Source of the DNA: Candidatus Lutibacillus vidarii | GTDB lineage: Bacteria > Actinomycetota > Actinomycetes > Actinomycetales > Dermatophilaceae | DNA length: 64,000 nt | Direction of reading: 5' to 3' | Assembly (NCBI GenBank): GCA_016717165.1 | Contig: JADKGA010000002.1 | Location: forward strand, 1,736,001 to 1,800,000 | In this document: one piece after another, positions 17,046 to 24,572 of the stretch | Layout of the letters: each line of letters opens with the position of its first letter | Position numbering within the stretch: the stretch's first letter is position 1 | Notes under the pieces: model-generated | The model's database searches: none | Seen by the model: the letters and a program-made list of their open reading frames with translations, nothing else | Told to the model about the DNA's origin: nothing | Position numbers and translations under genes: made by a program

Positions 17046-17540
17046 ATGTCGACGCGCCGACGCGGCGAACGTGCCGCCTCCCGGGGTCACTCCGGGCTGC
17101 TCGACGACGTCGGCAAGCGGATTGTCGAGCTGCTGCAGAGCGACGGCCGTCGGTCCTACGCCTCGGTCGGCACCGAGGTGGGCCTGTCCGAGGCGGCGGT
17201 CCGGCAGCGGGTGCAGAAGCTCATCGAGGCCGGCGTCATGGAGATCGTCGCCGTCACCGACCCGCTCCAGCTCGGCTTCCACCGCCAGGCGATGGTGGGC
17301 CTGCGCGTCGTCGGCGACCTGTCCGGAGCAGCGGAGGCTCTCACGGCGATGGACGAGGTGACCTATGTCGTCACCACGGCCGGGTCCTTCGACATCCTCG
17401 CCGAGGTCGTCTGTGAGGACGACGACGAGCTGCTCGACCTGCTCAGCCGCCGGATCCGGGCCCTGCCCGGGGTCCAGCACACCGAGACCTTTGTCTATCT
17501 CAAGCTCAACAAGCAGCACTACAACTGGGGTACCCGATGA
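17046..17540 (+). CDS. Lrp/AsnC-family transcriptional regulator
   Basis: A 164-residue regulator. Residues about 20-70 form the winged helix-turn-helix (LDDVGKRIVELLQSDGRRSY, GLSEAAVRQRVQKLIEAGV), and the rest is a RAM/AsnC ligand-sensing domain (VGLRVVGDLSGAAEAL, TTAGSFDILAEVVCEDDDEL). Lrp-type proteins sense amino acids or amines and usually control the adjacent catabolic genes. It lies divergent to the aldehyde dehydrogenase-Pot arm and overlaps the aminotransferase start by four bases (ATGA). ATG 17046 is favoured because AGGA lies about 9 nt upstream; ATG 17037 would add three residues. Confidence 0.92.
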   Translation: MSTRRRGERAASRGHSGLLDDVGKRIVELLQSDGRRSYASVGTEVGLSEAAVRQRVQKLIEAGVMEIVAVTDPLQLGFHRQAMVGLRVVGDLSGAAEALTAMDEVTYVVTTAGSFDILAEVVCEDDDELLDLLSRRIRALPGVQHTETFVYLKLNKQHYNWGTR

Positions 17541-18970
17541 CGATCTACCCGTCCGAGATCTGGGAGCCGAGCTCCGACTACCACACCAGGACCGGCAAGC
17601 TGTACTCCGAGGCTGCCCGGGACCACCTGTGGATGCACTTCACGAGGCACTCGGTCTTCGAAGAGCACCACGACGTCCCCCACACGGTGCCCCTCATCGT
17701 CAAGGGTGAGGGCGCCTACATCTGGGACGACCGCGGCAACCGGTACCTCGACGGGCTCTCCGGCCTGTTCACCGTCCAGGTCGGTCACGGCCGCCGCGAG
17801 CTGACCCGCGCCGCCGCGCGGCAGATGGAGAAGATCGCCTACTTCCCGCTGTGGTCCTACGCCCATCCCCGGGCCATCGAGCTGGCCGAGCGGCTCGCCC
17901 ACTATGCGCCGGGCGACCTCAACCGGGTCTTCTTCACCACCGGCGGCGGCGAGGCGGTCGAGTCGGCGTGGAAGCTGGCCAAGCAGTACTACAAGCTCGT
18001 CGGCAAGCCCACCAAGCACAAGGTCATCTCCCGCTCGATCGCCTACCACGGGACCCCTCAGGGTGCGCTGGCGATCACCGGCATACCGGGCGCGAAGTCG
18101 ATGTTCGAGCCGCTGGTCCCCGGGGCACACAAGGTGCCCAACACGAATATCTACCGGGCGCCGGAGGAGCTGCGCGACGACCCCAAGGCCTTCGGGCTGT
18201 GGGCCGCCAACCGGATCGCCGAGGCGATCGAGTTCGAAGGCCCGGACACGGTGGCTGCGGTCTTCCTCGAGCCGGTCCAGAACTCGGGCGGCTGCTTCCC
18301 CCCGCCTCCCGGGTACTTCGACCGGGTCCGCGAGATCTGCGACGAGTATGACGTCCTGCTCGTCTCGGACGAGACGATCTGCGCCTTCGGGCGGATCGGT
18401 GACTACTTCGCCTGCACCGCCCTCGGCTACGTGCCCGACATCATCACCACGGCCAAGGGCGTCACCTCCGGTTATGCCCCGCTCGGCGCGATGGTCGTCA
18501 GCGACCGGATCTTCGAGCCTTTCCGGCACGGGCTGACCTACTTCCCGCACGGGTACACCTTCGGGGGCCACCCGGTCTCGTGCGCCGTCGCCATGGCCAA
18601 CCTCGACATCTTCGAGCGCGAGGGGCTCAACGAGCACGTCCGCGAGAATGCGCCCGCCTTCCGGGCCTCGCTCGAGCGGCTCCTCGACCTGCCGTTGGTG
18701 GGCGACGTCCGGGGGGAGGGCTACTTCTACGGGATCGAGCTGGTCAAGGACAAGGACACCCGGGCGACCTTCGACGACGACGAGTCCGAGCGGCTGCTCC
18801 GCGGCTATCTGTCCAAGGCGCTCTTCGACGCCGGGCTGTACTGCCGGGCCGACGACCGTGGCGACCCCGTGGTCCAGCTCGCTCCGCCGCTCATCATCGG
18901 CCAGCCGGAGTTCGACTTCATCGAGCAGACGCTGCGCGCGGTGCTGACCGAGGCGGAGAACCACCTCTGA
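17537..18970 (+). CDS. Class III PLP aminotransferase, polyamine:pyruvate type
   Basis: A 477-residue aminotransferase. The PLP lysine is in TTAKGVTSGYAPLGA, the cofactor aspartate in LLVSDETICAFGRIG, and FFTTGGGEAVESAWKLAKQYY is the phosphate-binding region. The sequence resembles SpuC-type putrescine/polyamine-pyruvate aminotransferases, and its location supports that. From family knowledge it would transfer a terminal amino group to pyruvate, giving aminoaldehydes for the aldehyde dehydrogenase encoded across the regulator. ATG 17537 overlaps the Lrp stop, indicating co-expression. Omega-amino acid aminotransferase activity is a possible alternative. Confidence 0.92.
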   Translation: MTIYPSEIWEPSSDYHTRTGKLYSEAARDHLWMHFTRHSVFEEHHDVPHTVPLIVKGEGAYIWDDRGNRYLDGLSGLFTVQVGHGRRELTRAAARQMEKIAYFPLWSYAHPRAIELAERLAHYAPGDLNRVFFTTGGGEAVESAWKLAKQYYKLVGKPTKHKVISRSIAYHGTPQGALAITGIPGAKSMFEPLVPGAHKVPNTNIYRAPEELRDDPKAFGLWAANRIAEAIEFEGPDTVAAVFLEPVQNSGGCFPPPPGYFDRVREICDEYDVLLVSDETICAFGRIGDYFACTALGYVPDIITTAKGVTSGYAPLGAMVVSDRIFEPFRHGLTYFPHGYTFGGHPVSCAVAMANLDIFEREGLNEHVRENAPAFRASLERLLDLPLVGDVRGEGYFYGIELVKDKDTRATFDDDESERLLRGYLSKALFDAGLYCRADDRGDPVVQLAPPLIIGQPEFDFIEQTLRAVLTEAENHL

Positions 18971-18996
18971 GACAGTGACCACTGAGGAGTGAGCGG

Positions 18997-20364
18997 GTGA
19001 GCTCCGCTGCGTTGTGGTGGGACGGTATGCCGGCACCGTCGTCGGTCCCTGGACGCGCGCCGGTGGCGGCTGACCTGGATGTCGATGTGTGCATCGTCGG
19101 TGCCGGCTTCACCGGGCTGTGGACCGCGTACTACCTCAGCGGCCTCGCGCCGCAGTGGTCGATCCTCGTGCTCGATGCGGAGCACGTCGGCTTCGGTGCG
19201 AGCGGACGCAACGGCGGATGGGTCTCGGCGCTCTGGCCGGTCGGCCCGGCCACCATCGCTGCGGAGTCCGGTGCGGATGCGGCTCGGTCGCTCGTCGCGG
19301 CGCTGCAGGACACGGTGGACGAGGTCGGGCGGGTGTGCGCCGCGGAGTCGCTCGACGCCGGTTTCGTCAAGGGCGGGACCGTCGTCGCGGCGCGCAACGC
19401 CGCTCAGGTGGCCCGGGCTCAGGGCGAGGTGGCTGCCGCTGCCCGATGGGGCATGGGGTCACGGTGGCTCGATGCGGCTGCCGCGCGGGAGCGGCTCGGC
19501 GCGACCTCGCTGCTCGGGGCGTCATACAGCCCGCACTGCGCCCGGGTGCAGCCGGCCCGGCTGGCCCTCGGCCTCGCCGAGGCGGCGGAGCGGCGCGGGG
19601 TCGTCATCGCCGAGGGCACCCGGGTGTCGGATGTCGGTGCCGGGGTCGTTCGGTGCGCCTCTGGCCACCGGGTCCGGGCCCGGCACGTCATCCGGGCCAC
19701 CGAGGCGTGGACCGCCCGGCTCCCCCGGCTGCGGCGCCGGATCGCGCCCGTCTACTCGCTCATCGTCGCCACGGAGCCGCTCGACGCCGCGACGTGGTCC
19801 GCCATCGGGTTGGCGGAGCGGGAGACCCTCTCCGAGCATCGACACGTCATCGTGTACGGCCAGCGCTCCGTCGACGACCGGCTCGTCTTCGGCGGGCGCG
19901 GGGCGCCATACCATCTCGCGTCGGGGATCCGACCCGAGTTCGACGGCGACGACGCGGTCTTCGCTGCCTTGCGCGCGACGGCCTGCGAGCTCTTCCCGGT
20001 GCTGGCGCAGCGGTCGTTCACGCACGCGTGGGGTGGGCCGCTAGGGATCGCGCGGGACTGGCACCCGTCCGTGGGGTACGACCCGGTGTCGCGGGTCGGG
20101 TGGGCCGGCGGGTATGTCGGCGACGGCGTCGCGGCGGCCAACCTCGCTGGGCGGACCCTGGCCGACCTCGTGACCGGACGGTCGACGGCGCTCACCGCAC
20201 TGCCGTGGGTGGGGCATCGCAGCCCCGCGTGGGAGCCGGAGCCGTTCCGGTGGGTGGGCGTCAACGCCGGGCTGCGCCTGGCCCAGCTCGCCGACCGGGA
20301 GGAGTCGGTGACCGGGCGGCCGGCGGTACTCGGCCACGTGCTGTCGGCGCTGACCGGCCACTGA
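18997..20364 (+). CDS. FAD-dependent amine oxidoreductase (DAO/PuuB-like)
   Basis: A 455-residue flavoprotein of the D-amino-acid-oxidase fold. The FAD-binding motif is VCIVGAGFTGLWTAYYL, and GFGASGRNGGWVSALWP is the sequence typical of gamma-glutamylputrescine oxidase (PuuB) and relatives. A second FAD-contacting glycine-rich motif, GYVGDGVAAANLAGR, is near the end. It probably oxidises a primary amine, polyamine or glutamylated amine. No gamma-glutamylpolyamine ligase gene is visible here, so glutamylation is not supported by the window. GTG 18997 has GAGGAG upstream; the gene follows the aminotransferase by 26 bp. Confidence 0.87.
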   Translation: MSSAALWWDGMPAPSSVPGRAPVAADLDVDVCIVGAGFTGLWTAYYLSGLAPQWSILVLDAEHVGFGASGRNGGWVSALWPVGPATIAAESGADAARSLVAALQDTVDEVGRVCAAESLDAGFVKGGTVVAARNAAQVARAQGEVAAAARWGMGSRWLDAAAARERLGATSLLGASYSPHCARVQPARLALGLAEAAERRGVVIAEGTRVSDVGAGVVRCASGHRVRARHVIRATEAWTARLPRLRRRIAPVYSLIVATEPLDAATWSAIGLAERETLSEHRHVIVYGQRSVDDRLVFGGRGAPYHLASGIRPEFDGDDAVFAALRATACELFPVLAQRSFTHAWGGPLGIARDWHPSVGYDPVSRVGWAGGYVGDGVAAANLAGRTLADLVTGRSTALTALPWVGHRSPAWEPEPFRWVGVNAGLRLAQLADREESVTGRPAVLGHVLSALTGH

Positions 20365-20385
20365 GGGCGCGACGGCTCAGGGTTT

Positions 20386-20407
20386 CCCGAGGCCTCGGGG
20401 CCTCGGG
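20386..20407 (+). terminator. Perfect 9-bp stem hairpin after the FAD oxidoreductase gene
   Basis: CCCGAGGCC (20386-20394) and GGCCTCGGG (20399-20407) form a perfect stem with loop TCGG, 22 bp after the stop codon. There is no long T-run downstream, as is common for actinobacterial hairpins, so termination strength is uncertain. Confidence 0.5.
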
Positions 20408-20580
20408 TCTCGTCTGCGCGTCGGAGCTTGGCGCTGCTTGCCCGCTGCGCACCCGGCGCCTCGAAACCCCGGGCCCTCTCAGGATCTCGGCACCTCGACT
20501 ACCGCCGGGCGTTCGACCCCCCCCGCACCCGCTCGGGTGAGAGCAATCGACACCAGGACGTCGATCCCTCACACCCGACG

Positions 20581-20668
20581 CGCCCCGAGGCCCCTCACTA
20601 CAACCCCGACCCGGTACCCCAGCCGTCTCAGCACCCCCCGACTCGTCGACACCCCAGCCCCCAGCCGA
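20581..20668 (+). terminator. Possible Rho-utilisation tract
   Basis: On the plus strand these 88 bases hold about 49 C and 16 G, a strong C-over-G bias unlike the coding DNA around it. C-rich, G-poor, weakly structured RNA is the kind of sequence Rho binds. It lies downstream of the plus-strand operon, before transcripts would run antisense into the AEC carrier gene. Confidence 0.3.
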
Positions 20669-20675
20669 AAGGAAG

Positions 20676-21596
20676 TCACGCCCCATGAAAGATCAGGGCC
20701 GCGAGCAGGATGACCGGAGCCGAGCCCAAGGTGGTCACGAAGATGGCGTCCCGAGTGAGGTAGACCGCCCGCTGGTACCGCAACGAGTAGGTGAAGATGT
20801 TCTGCGCCGTCGGAAGCGCCGCCATGACGATGACGACGAACAGGGCGTGGCCGCGTAGCCCGAGAGCAGCGCCGATCCCGGCCGCGGCGAGCGGTTGACC
20901 GACGAGCTTGAGCAAGGCCAGGACCGCGATTCGGTCGAGCGCCTCCCCCGGTCGTTGCCCGAGCCGCAGGGCGACCCCAAAAGCCACGAGCATGCACGGC
21001 ACCGCGAGGTTCCCGATGAGGGTGAGCGGATCGAGCAGCACCGGCGGCAGCGTGACATGGGTAACCGAGAGGACGAGGCCGGCCAGAGCGCCGAGGGTGA
21101 TCGGGTTGCGGAACAGTCCCGTGATCCGGGCGGCCAGCCCCGCGCGCGCTCCGGGGAGCTGGGAGTCGAGGATCGTCATACTCACCGGGGTGAGGACGAG
21201 CAGCTGGAGGAGCAGGACCGGCGCCGCGTAGGCGACATTCCCCAGGACGTACAAGGCGATGGGGAGGCCGAGATTGCCCGAGTTCACGTATCCGGCGCAC
21301 AAGGCCGCCATGACCGTCTCGCCGACGCCGGACCGCCACCGCCAGCGCGCAACAGCGGCCGCGACCGCCATGACCGTCGCCGCCGAGGCCGCCGCGACGA
21401 CCATGCCGCCGGAAAGGACCTCGCTGACTGGCGCCTTGGCGAGGACGACCAGGAGCAAAGCGGGCGAGGCGACGAAGAAGGCGAGGTCGGCGAGGATCTG
21501 CCGGGCCTCGAGCCCGAGGATGCCGCGATGGGCGAGCACCCAGCCGACCGCGATGACGGCCGTGATGGTCGAGAATCCTTGGAGCGCACCGAGCAC
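20676..21596 (-). CDS. AEC-family auxin-efflux-like membrane carrier
   Basis: A 306-residue membrane protein with about ten hydrophobic helices in two halves, as in the AEC (auxin efflux carrier) family of secondary transporters. Helpful segments are GYVNSGNLGLPIALYVLGN (the conserved N-G-N loop region), PITLGALAGLVLS and GNLAVPCMLVAFGVALR. Bacterial members export or exchange carboxylates such as malate or malonate; the substrate here is unknown. GTG 21596 is the only near start that keeps the first helix. It is a lone gene: it converges with the FAD oxidoreductase and is separated from the acyl-CoA synthetase gene by a palindromic hairpin. Confidence 0.85.
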   Translation of the reverse strand: MLGALQGFSTITAVIAVGWVLAHRGILGLEARQILADLAFFVASPALLLVVLAKAPVSEVLSGGMVVAAASAATVMAVAAAVARWRWRSGVGETVMAALCAGYVNSGNLGLPIALYVLGNVAYAAPVLLLQLLVLTPVSMTILDSQLPGARAGLAARITGLFRNPITLGALAGLVLSVTHVTLPPVLLDPLTLIGNLAVPCMLVAFGVALRLGQRPGEALDRIAVLALLKLVGQPLAAAGIGAALGLRGHALFVVIVMAALPTAQNIFTYSLRYQRAVYLTRDAIFVTTLGSAPVILLAALIFHGA

Positions 21597-21636
21597 GGAC
21601 CCGATGGTGCCACTCTCGGCGCCCCCTCAGCCCCGC

Positions 21637-21645
21637 TTGTCCACA
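21637..21645 (+). other. DnaA-box-like 9-mer TTGTCCACA
   Basis: TTGTCCACA matches the DnaA-box form preferred in high-GC actinobacteria. It is 9 bp left of a 41-bp palindrome, with a second box on the other side in the same orientation. An isolated pair like this is not an origin by itself. Confidence 0.4.
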
Positions 21646-21654
21646 CCCTCCCGA

Positions 21655-21695
21655 CAAAGACACACCTTTAGAACCGTTCTAAAGGTGTGTCTTTG
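21655..21695. terminator. Near-perfect 41-bp palindrome (20-bp stem), likely bidirectional terminator
   Basis: Bases 21655-21674 pair without mismatch with 21676-21695 around a single central C at 21675. The stem ends in AAAG/CTTT and is rich in A and T compared with its surroundings. It begins 25 bp downstream of the stop codon of the minus-strand acyl-CoA synthetase gene, so a transcription terminator is the simplest reading. Its length and perfection, and the flanking DnaA-box-like sites, leave room for a protein-binding role. Confidence 0.7.
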
Positions 21696-21699
21696 CGGG

Positions 21700-21708
21700 T
21701 TATCCACA
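21700..21708 (+). other. DnaA-box 9-mer TTATCCACA
   Basis: TTATCCACA is the canonical DnaA-box sequence. It lies 5 bp right of the 41-bp palindrome and 12 bp from the stop codon of the acyl-CoA synthetase gene. Confidence 0.4.
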
Positions 21709-21719
21709 GAGGGGGTGGG

Positions 21720-23615
21720 TCAGTGCTTGCGCAGGACCGGCGCGAGTGCATCGAGAACGCTCGGGTCCTCGATCGTTGCCGGCACCACCGGGGTCGCCCC
21801 GTCGGCGATCTCGCGCATCGTCTTGCGGAGGATCTTGCCCGAGCGCGTCTTGGGCAGCGCCGCGACGATGTCGACCTGCCGCAGCGCCGCGACCGCCCCG
21901 ACCTCGGAGCGGACCCGGTCGACGAGCTCCCGACAGATCCGGTCACCCTCCATCGCCTTGTCGATGCCGGCCTTGAGAACCACCAGCGCCCGCGGCAGCT
22001 GGCCCTTGAGGTCGTCGTGCACCCCGATGACCGCACACTCGGCCACCGCCGGGTGACCCGCCAGCGCCGCCTCGATCGAGCCGGTCGAGAGCCGGTGCCC
22101 GGCGACATTGAGGACGTCGTCGGTGCGCCCCATGACGTAGACATACCCGTCCCCGTCGATAAACCCCCCGTCGCCGGTGAGGTAGTACCCGTCGTAGGCC
22201 GACAGGTATGACGACACGTACCGAGCGTCGTCGTTGTACAGCGTCGGCAAGGTCCCCGGTGGCATGGGGAGCTTGATCGCGATGGCACCCTCGGTGTCGG
22301 CGGGCAGCTGAGCCCCCGCGGGGTCGAGCACGTGGACGGCATACCCAGGAATGGGCACGGACGGTGAGCCGGGCTTGATCGGGAGCTGTTCGATCCCCCG
22401 GGGGTTCCCGCAGATCGGCCAGCCGGTCTCGGTCTGCCACCAGTTGTCGATGACCGGCTTGCCGAGCCGCTCGCTGGCCCACTCGTAGGTGTCCGGGTCG
22501 AGCCGTTCGCCGGCGAGGTACAGGGCGCGCAGCGCGCCGAGGTCGTGACCGGCCATCAGCGCACCCGAGGCATCCTCGCGCTTGATCGCCCGGAAGGCGG
22601 TCGGGGCGGTGAACATCGACACCGCACCGTACTCGGCGAGGATCCGCCAGAACGCCCCGGCATCCGGGGTGCCGACCGGCTTGCCCTCGTAGAGGATCGT
22701 CGTCGCCCCGACGAGCAGAGGCCCGTAGACGATATACGAGTGACCGACGACCCAGCCGACGTCGGACGCGGTGAACATCGTCTCGCCCGGGTTGACACCG
22801 TAGATATTCGGCATCGACCACGCCAGCGCCACCGCATGCCCGCCGTTGTCGCGGACGATGCCCTTCGGCTTCCCGGTGGTCCCGGAGGTGTAGAGGATGT
22901 AGAGCGGGTCGGTCGCGGCGACCGGCGTGCACCCGACGGGCTGAGCGCGCTCGGAGGCCATGAGCTCATCCCAGTCGTGCTCCCCGGGCGCCAGCTCGGC
23001 GCGCAGCTGCTCGCGCTGGAGCATGATCCGGTGCGCAGGCTTGACCGAGGACCGCTCGATCGCCTCGTCGAGGAAGGGCTTGTACGGCACGACCCGAGTC
23101 GGCTCGATCCCGCACGAGGCGGAGATGATCGCCACCGGGGCGGCATCGTCGATCCGGGCCGCCAGCTCGGCCGGCGCGAAACCGCCGAAGACGACCGAGT
23201 GGACCGCGCCGATCCGCGCACAGGCGAGCATGGCGACGACGGCCTCAGGGACCATCGGCATGTAGATGACGACCCGGTCGCCCTTGACCACGCCCAGCGA
23301 GGTCAGCGCCCCGGCGAAGCGGGACACCTGGTCGAGCAGCTCGGCATAGGTGAACGAGCGCTTGGTCCCGGTGACCGGCGAGTCGTAGTGCAGCGCGACC
23401 TGGTCGGCCCGCCCCCCGGCGACATGCCGGTCAAGGGCGTTGTGGCAGGTGTTGAGGGTGCCGCCGCTGAACCACCGGTAGAACGGCGGGTTCGAGTCGT
23501 CCAGGACGCGCGTCGGCGGGGTGACCCAGTCGACCGCTGCCGCGGCCTCCCCCCAGAAGGCGTCCGGGTCGGCGAGGCTGGCGGCATACGTGCTCGCGTA
23601 GGTGCGCTCAGTCAT
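21720..23615 (-). CDS. prpE: Propionyl-CoA synthetase (acetyl-CoA synthetase family)
   Basis: A 631-residue adenylate-forming ligase that activates a short-chain acid with ATP and CoA. The ATP-binding loop is YILYTSGTTGKPKGIV, NWWQTETGWPICGNP is the aryl/acyl-adenylate motif, and the catalytic lysine is in PKTRSGKILRKTMR near the end. The sequence ISASCGIEPTRVVPYKPFLD is typical of PrpE/ACSS3-type enzymes and favours propionate over acetate, though substrate choice needs assay. ATG 23615 is the chosen start, with only a weak ribosome-binding site. A long palindromic hairpin follows the gene. The 261-bp region upstream is divergent with a small plus-strand gene. Confidence 0.9.
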   Translation of the reverse strand: MTERTYASTYAASLADPDAFWGEAAAAVDWVTPPTRVLDDSNPPFYRWFSGGTLNTCHNALDRHVAGGRADQVALHYDSPVTGTKRSFTYAELLDQVSRFAGALTSLGVVKGDRVVIYMPMVPEAVVAMLACARIGAVHSVVFGGFAPAELAARIDDAAPVAIISASCGIEPTRVVPYKPFLDEAIERSSVKPAHRIMLQREQLRAELAPGEHDWDELMASERAQPVGCTPVAATDPLYILYTSGTTGKPKGIVRDNGGHAVALAWSMPNIYGVNPGETMFTASDVGWVVGHSYIVYGPLLVGATTILYEGKPVGTPDAGAFWRILAEYGAVSMFTAPTAFRAIKREDASGALMAGHDLGALRALYLAGERLDPDTYEWASERLGKPVIDNWWQTETGWPICGNPRGIEQLPIKPGSPSVPIPGYAVHVLDPAGAQLPADTEGAIAIKLPMPPGTLPTLYNDDARYVSSYLSAYDGYYLTGDGGFIDGDGYVYVMGRTDDVLNVAGHRLSTGSIEAALAGHPAVAECAVIGVHDDLKGQLPRALVVLKAGIDKAMEGDRICRELVDRVRSEVGAVAALRQVDIVAALPKTRSGKILRKTMREIADGATPVVPATIEDPSVLDALAPVLRKH

Positions 23616-23863
23616 GAAAGGCAATGTGGCCGCTCGCACGCGGCCCTGTCACCGCAGCGCACCCGCCGATTCCCCCAGGGGCGCCATCCATGCGCCGAAC
23701 GGTCGCGCCCTTCGGCCCGCCGGTGGCCGCCAGAAGGGCCGCGTCCGCACCGCGACGTCGACAGTCCAGTTTGTACCCTTCCTCCAGTGAGGTCGCGCAG
23801 CGGTATGCCGAACCGGTCGTTTCGACCGCCAGATCACGGTAAGTAGCACACATCCAGATGAGA

Positions 23864-23869
23864 TACAAT
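23864..23869 (+). promoter_or_regulatory. -10 element TACAAT of a probable leaderless promoter
   Basis: TACAAT fits the actinobacterial -10 pattern TAnnnT and ends 7 bp before the ATG at 23877, which would put the transcription start at or next to the start codon. No clear -35 is visible. The local stretch is AT-rich for this genome. Confidence 0.5.
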
Positions 23870-23876
23870 AGGTGAC

Positions 23877-24032
23877 ATGGAACGATTCCTGTACACCTAC
23901 CTGACCATCCGCCCGCTCCGCAAGGACCTCCTCCCGACCGACCGGGTCCACCACCACGAGTCCGCGCTCGAGATCAACCGCCGCGTGGCCAAGCGGCACA
24001 GCGCCGCCGACGTCACGGGCTGGCGGAGCTGA
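23877..24032 (+). CDS. Small 51-residue protein of unknown function, probably leaderless
   Basis: ATG 23877 to TGA 24030-24032 encodes 51 residues beginning MERFLYTYLTIRPLRKDLLP and ending SAADVTGWRS. Third codon positions are strongly C/G, like true genes here. A TACAAT -10 element ends 7 bp before the ATG, which is the spacing of leaderless actinobacterial mRNAs; AGGTGA lies immediately before the ATG but is too close to act as a normal ribosome-binding site. A GC-rich hairpin follows. The protein is basic, with no signal peptide or membrane helix. I do not recognise a family. Confidence 0.6.
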   Translation: MERFLYTYLTIRPLRKDLLPTDRVHHHESALEINRRVAKRHSAADVTGWRS

Positions 24033-24071
24033 CCCACCGCCCTCGCTGACCGGCCCGTGCGCCGACCCCCT

Positions 24072-24102
24072 CGGCCCCCATCGCGACCCGCGCTGGGGGC
24101 CG
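24072..24102. terminator. Hairpin between the small gene and cdd
   Basis: CGGCCCCCA (24072-24080) pairs perfectly with TGGGGGCCG (24094-24102). The 13-nt loop has a further CGCG pairing. It sits between convergent genes, 40 bp after the small plus-strand gene and 72 bp after the cdd stop, so it may stop transcripts from both sides. Confidence 0.55.
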
Positions 24103-24173
24103 ACTCATGCCCGCGACACGCGCGGGGGGCCCGACTGCGATCCGCGACCGGGTGGTTCGTGCCCGCGACCGGG

Positions 24174-24572
24174 CTACTGCAGGTCGGCCGGGCCGAAGCC
24201 GTGCGGCAGCAGCTCGACGAACGGATGGGCCTTCGCCGCGCCGTCCACCTCGACGACCACGGTGCGGCAGCCGAACTCGGCCAGCGCCTGCCGGCAGGCC
24301 CCGCACGGGTAGCACGGTGCGGCATGGAGCCCGACGATGGCGACGGTGTCGATGCGGCGCGTGCCGGCCCGCACCATGGCCGAGATGGCGCCGCGCTCGG
24401 CGCACGTGGTGAGCCCATAGGCCGCGTTCTCGACATTGCAGCCGGTGTGAACCGTCCCGTCCGCTCCCAGCACGGCCGCCCCCACGGGGAACTCGCTGTA
24501 TGGCGCATAGGCGGTCCCGGCCGCCGCACGGGCCAGGGCGAGCAGCTCGTCGTGGGTCGGCACCGCAGTCAC
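24174..24572 (-). CDS. cdd: Cytidine deaminase
   Basis: Deaminates cytidine and deoxycytidine to uridine forms in pyrimidine salvage. The 132-residue protein has the zinc and catalytic motif CNVENAAYGLTTCAERGA (with the catalytic Glu) and PCYPCGACRQALAEF (the two other zinc cysteines), plus YAPYSEFPVGAA near the start. Its length is that of the small homotetrameric class. GTG 24572 overlaps the deoA stop by four bases (GTGA), so it is the last gene of a deoC-deoA-cdd operon. Confidence 0.97.
   Translation of the reverse strand: MTAVPTHDELLALARAAAGTAYAPYSEFPVGAAVLGADGTVHTGCNVENAAYGLTTCAERGAISAMVRAGTRRIDTVAIVGLHAAPCYPCGACRQALAEFGCRTVVVEVDGAAKAHPFVELLPHGFGPADLQ

Larger units (their letters stand above)
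20365..20675. other. 311-bp convergent gap between the FAD oxidoreductase and AEC carrier genes
   Basis: No convincing gene lies here. The left part holds a hairpin (20386-20407). The right part is a C-rich, G-poor tract on the plus strand. At 20668-20687 there is a Shine-Dalgarno-like GAAAGGAAG followed by an ATG, but the frame after it runs antisense into the AEC carrier gene and has no gene-like composition. Confidence 0.6.

Noticed and set aside
20685..20860. A plus-strand frame after a good Shine-Dalgarno-like sequence at 20668-20687
   Set aside because: About 56 codons, wholly antisense to the end of the AEC carrier gene, with a charged low-complexity translation. The ribosome-binding-like sequence alone is not enough.
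23624..23842. A 72-codon plus-strand frame between prpE and the small gene
   Set aside because: Pro/Arg/Ala-rich, no ribosome-binding site and no gene-like codon pattern; it fills a divergent promoter region.
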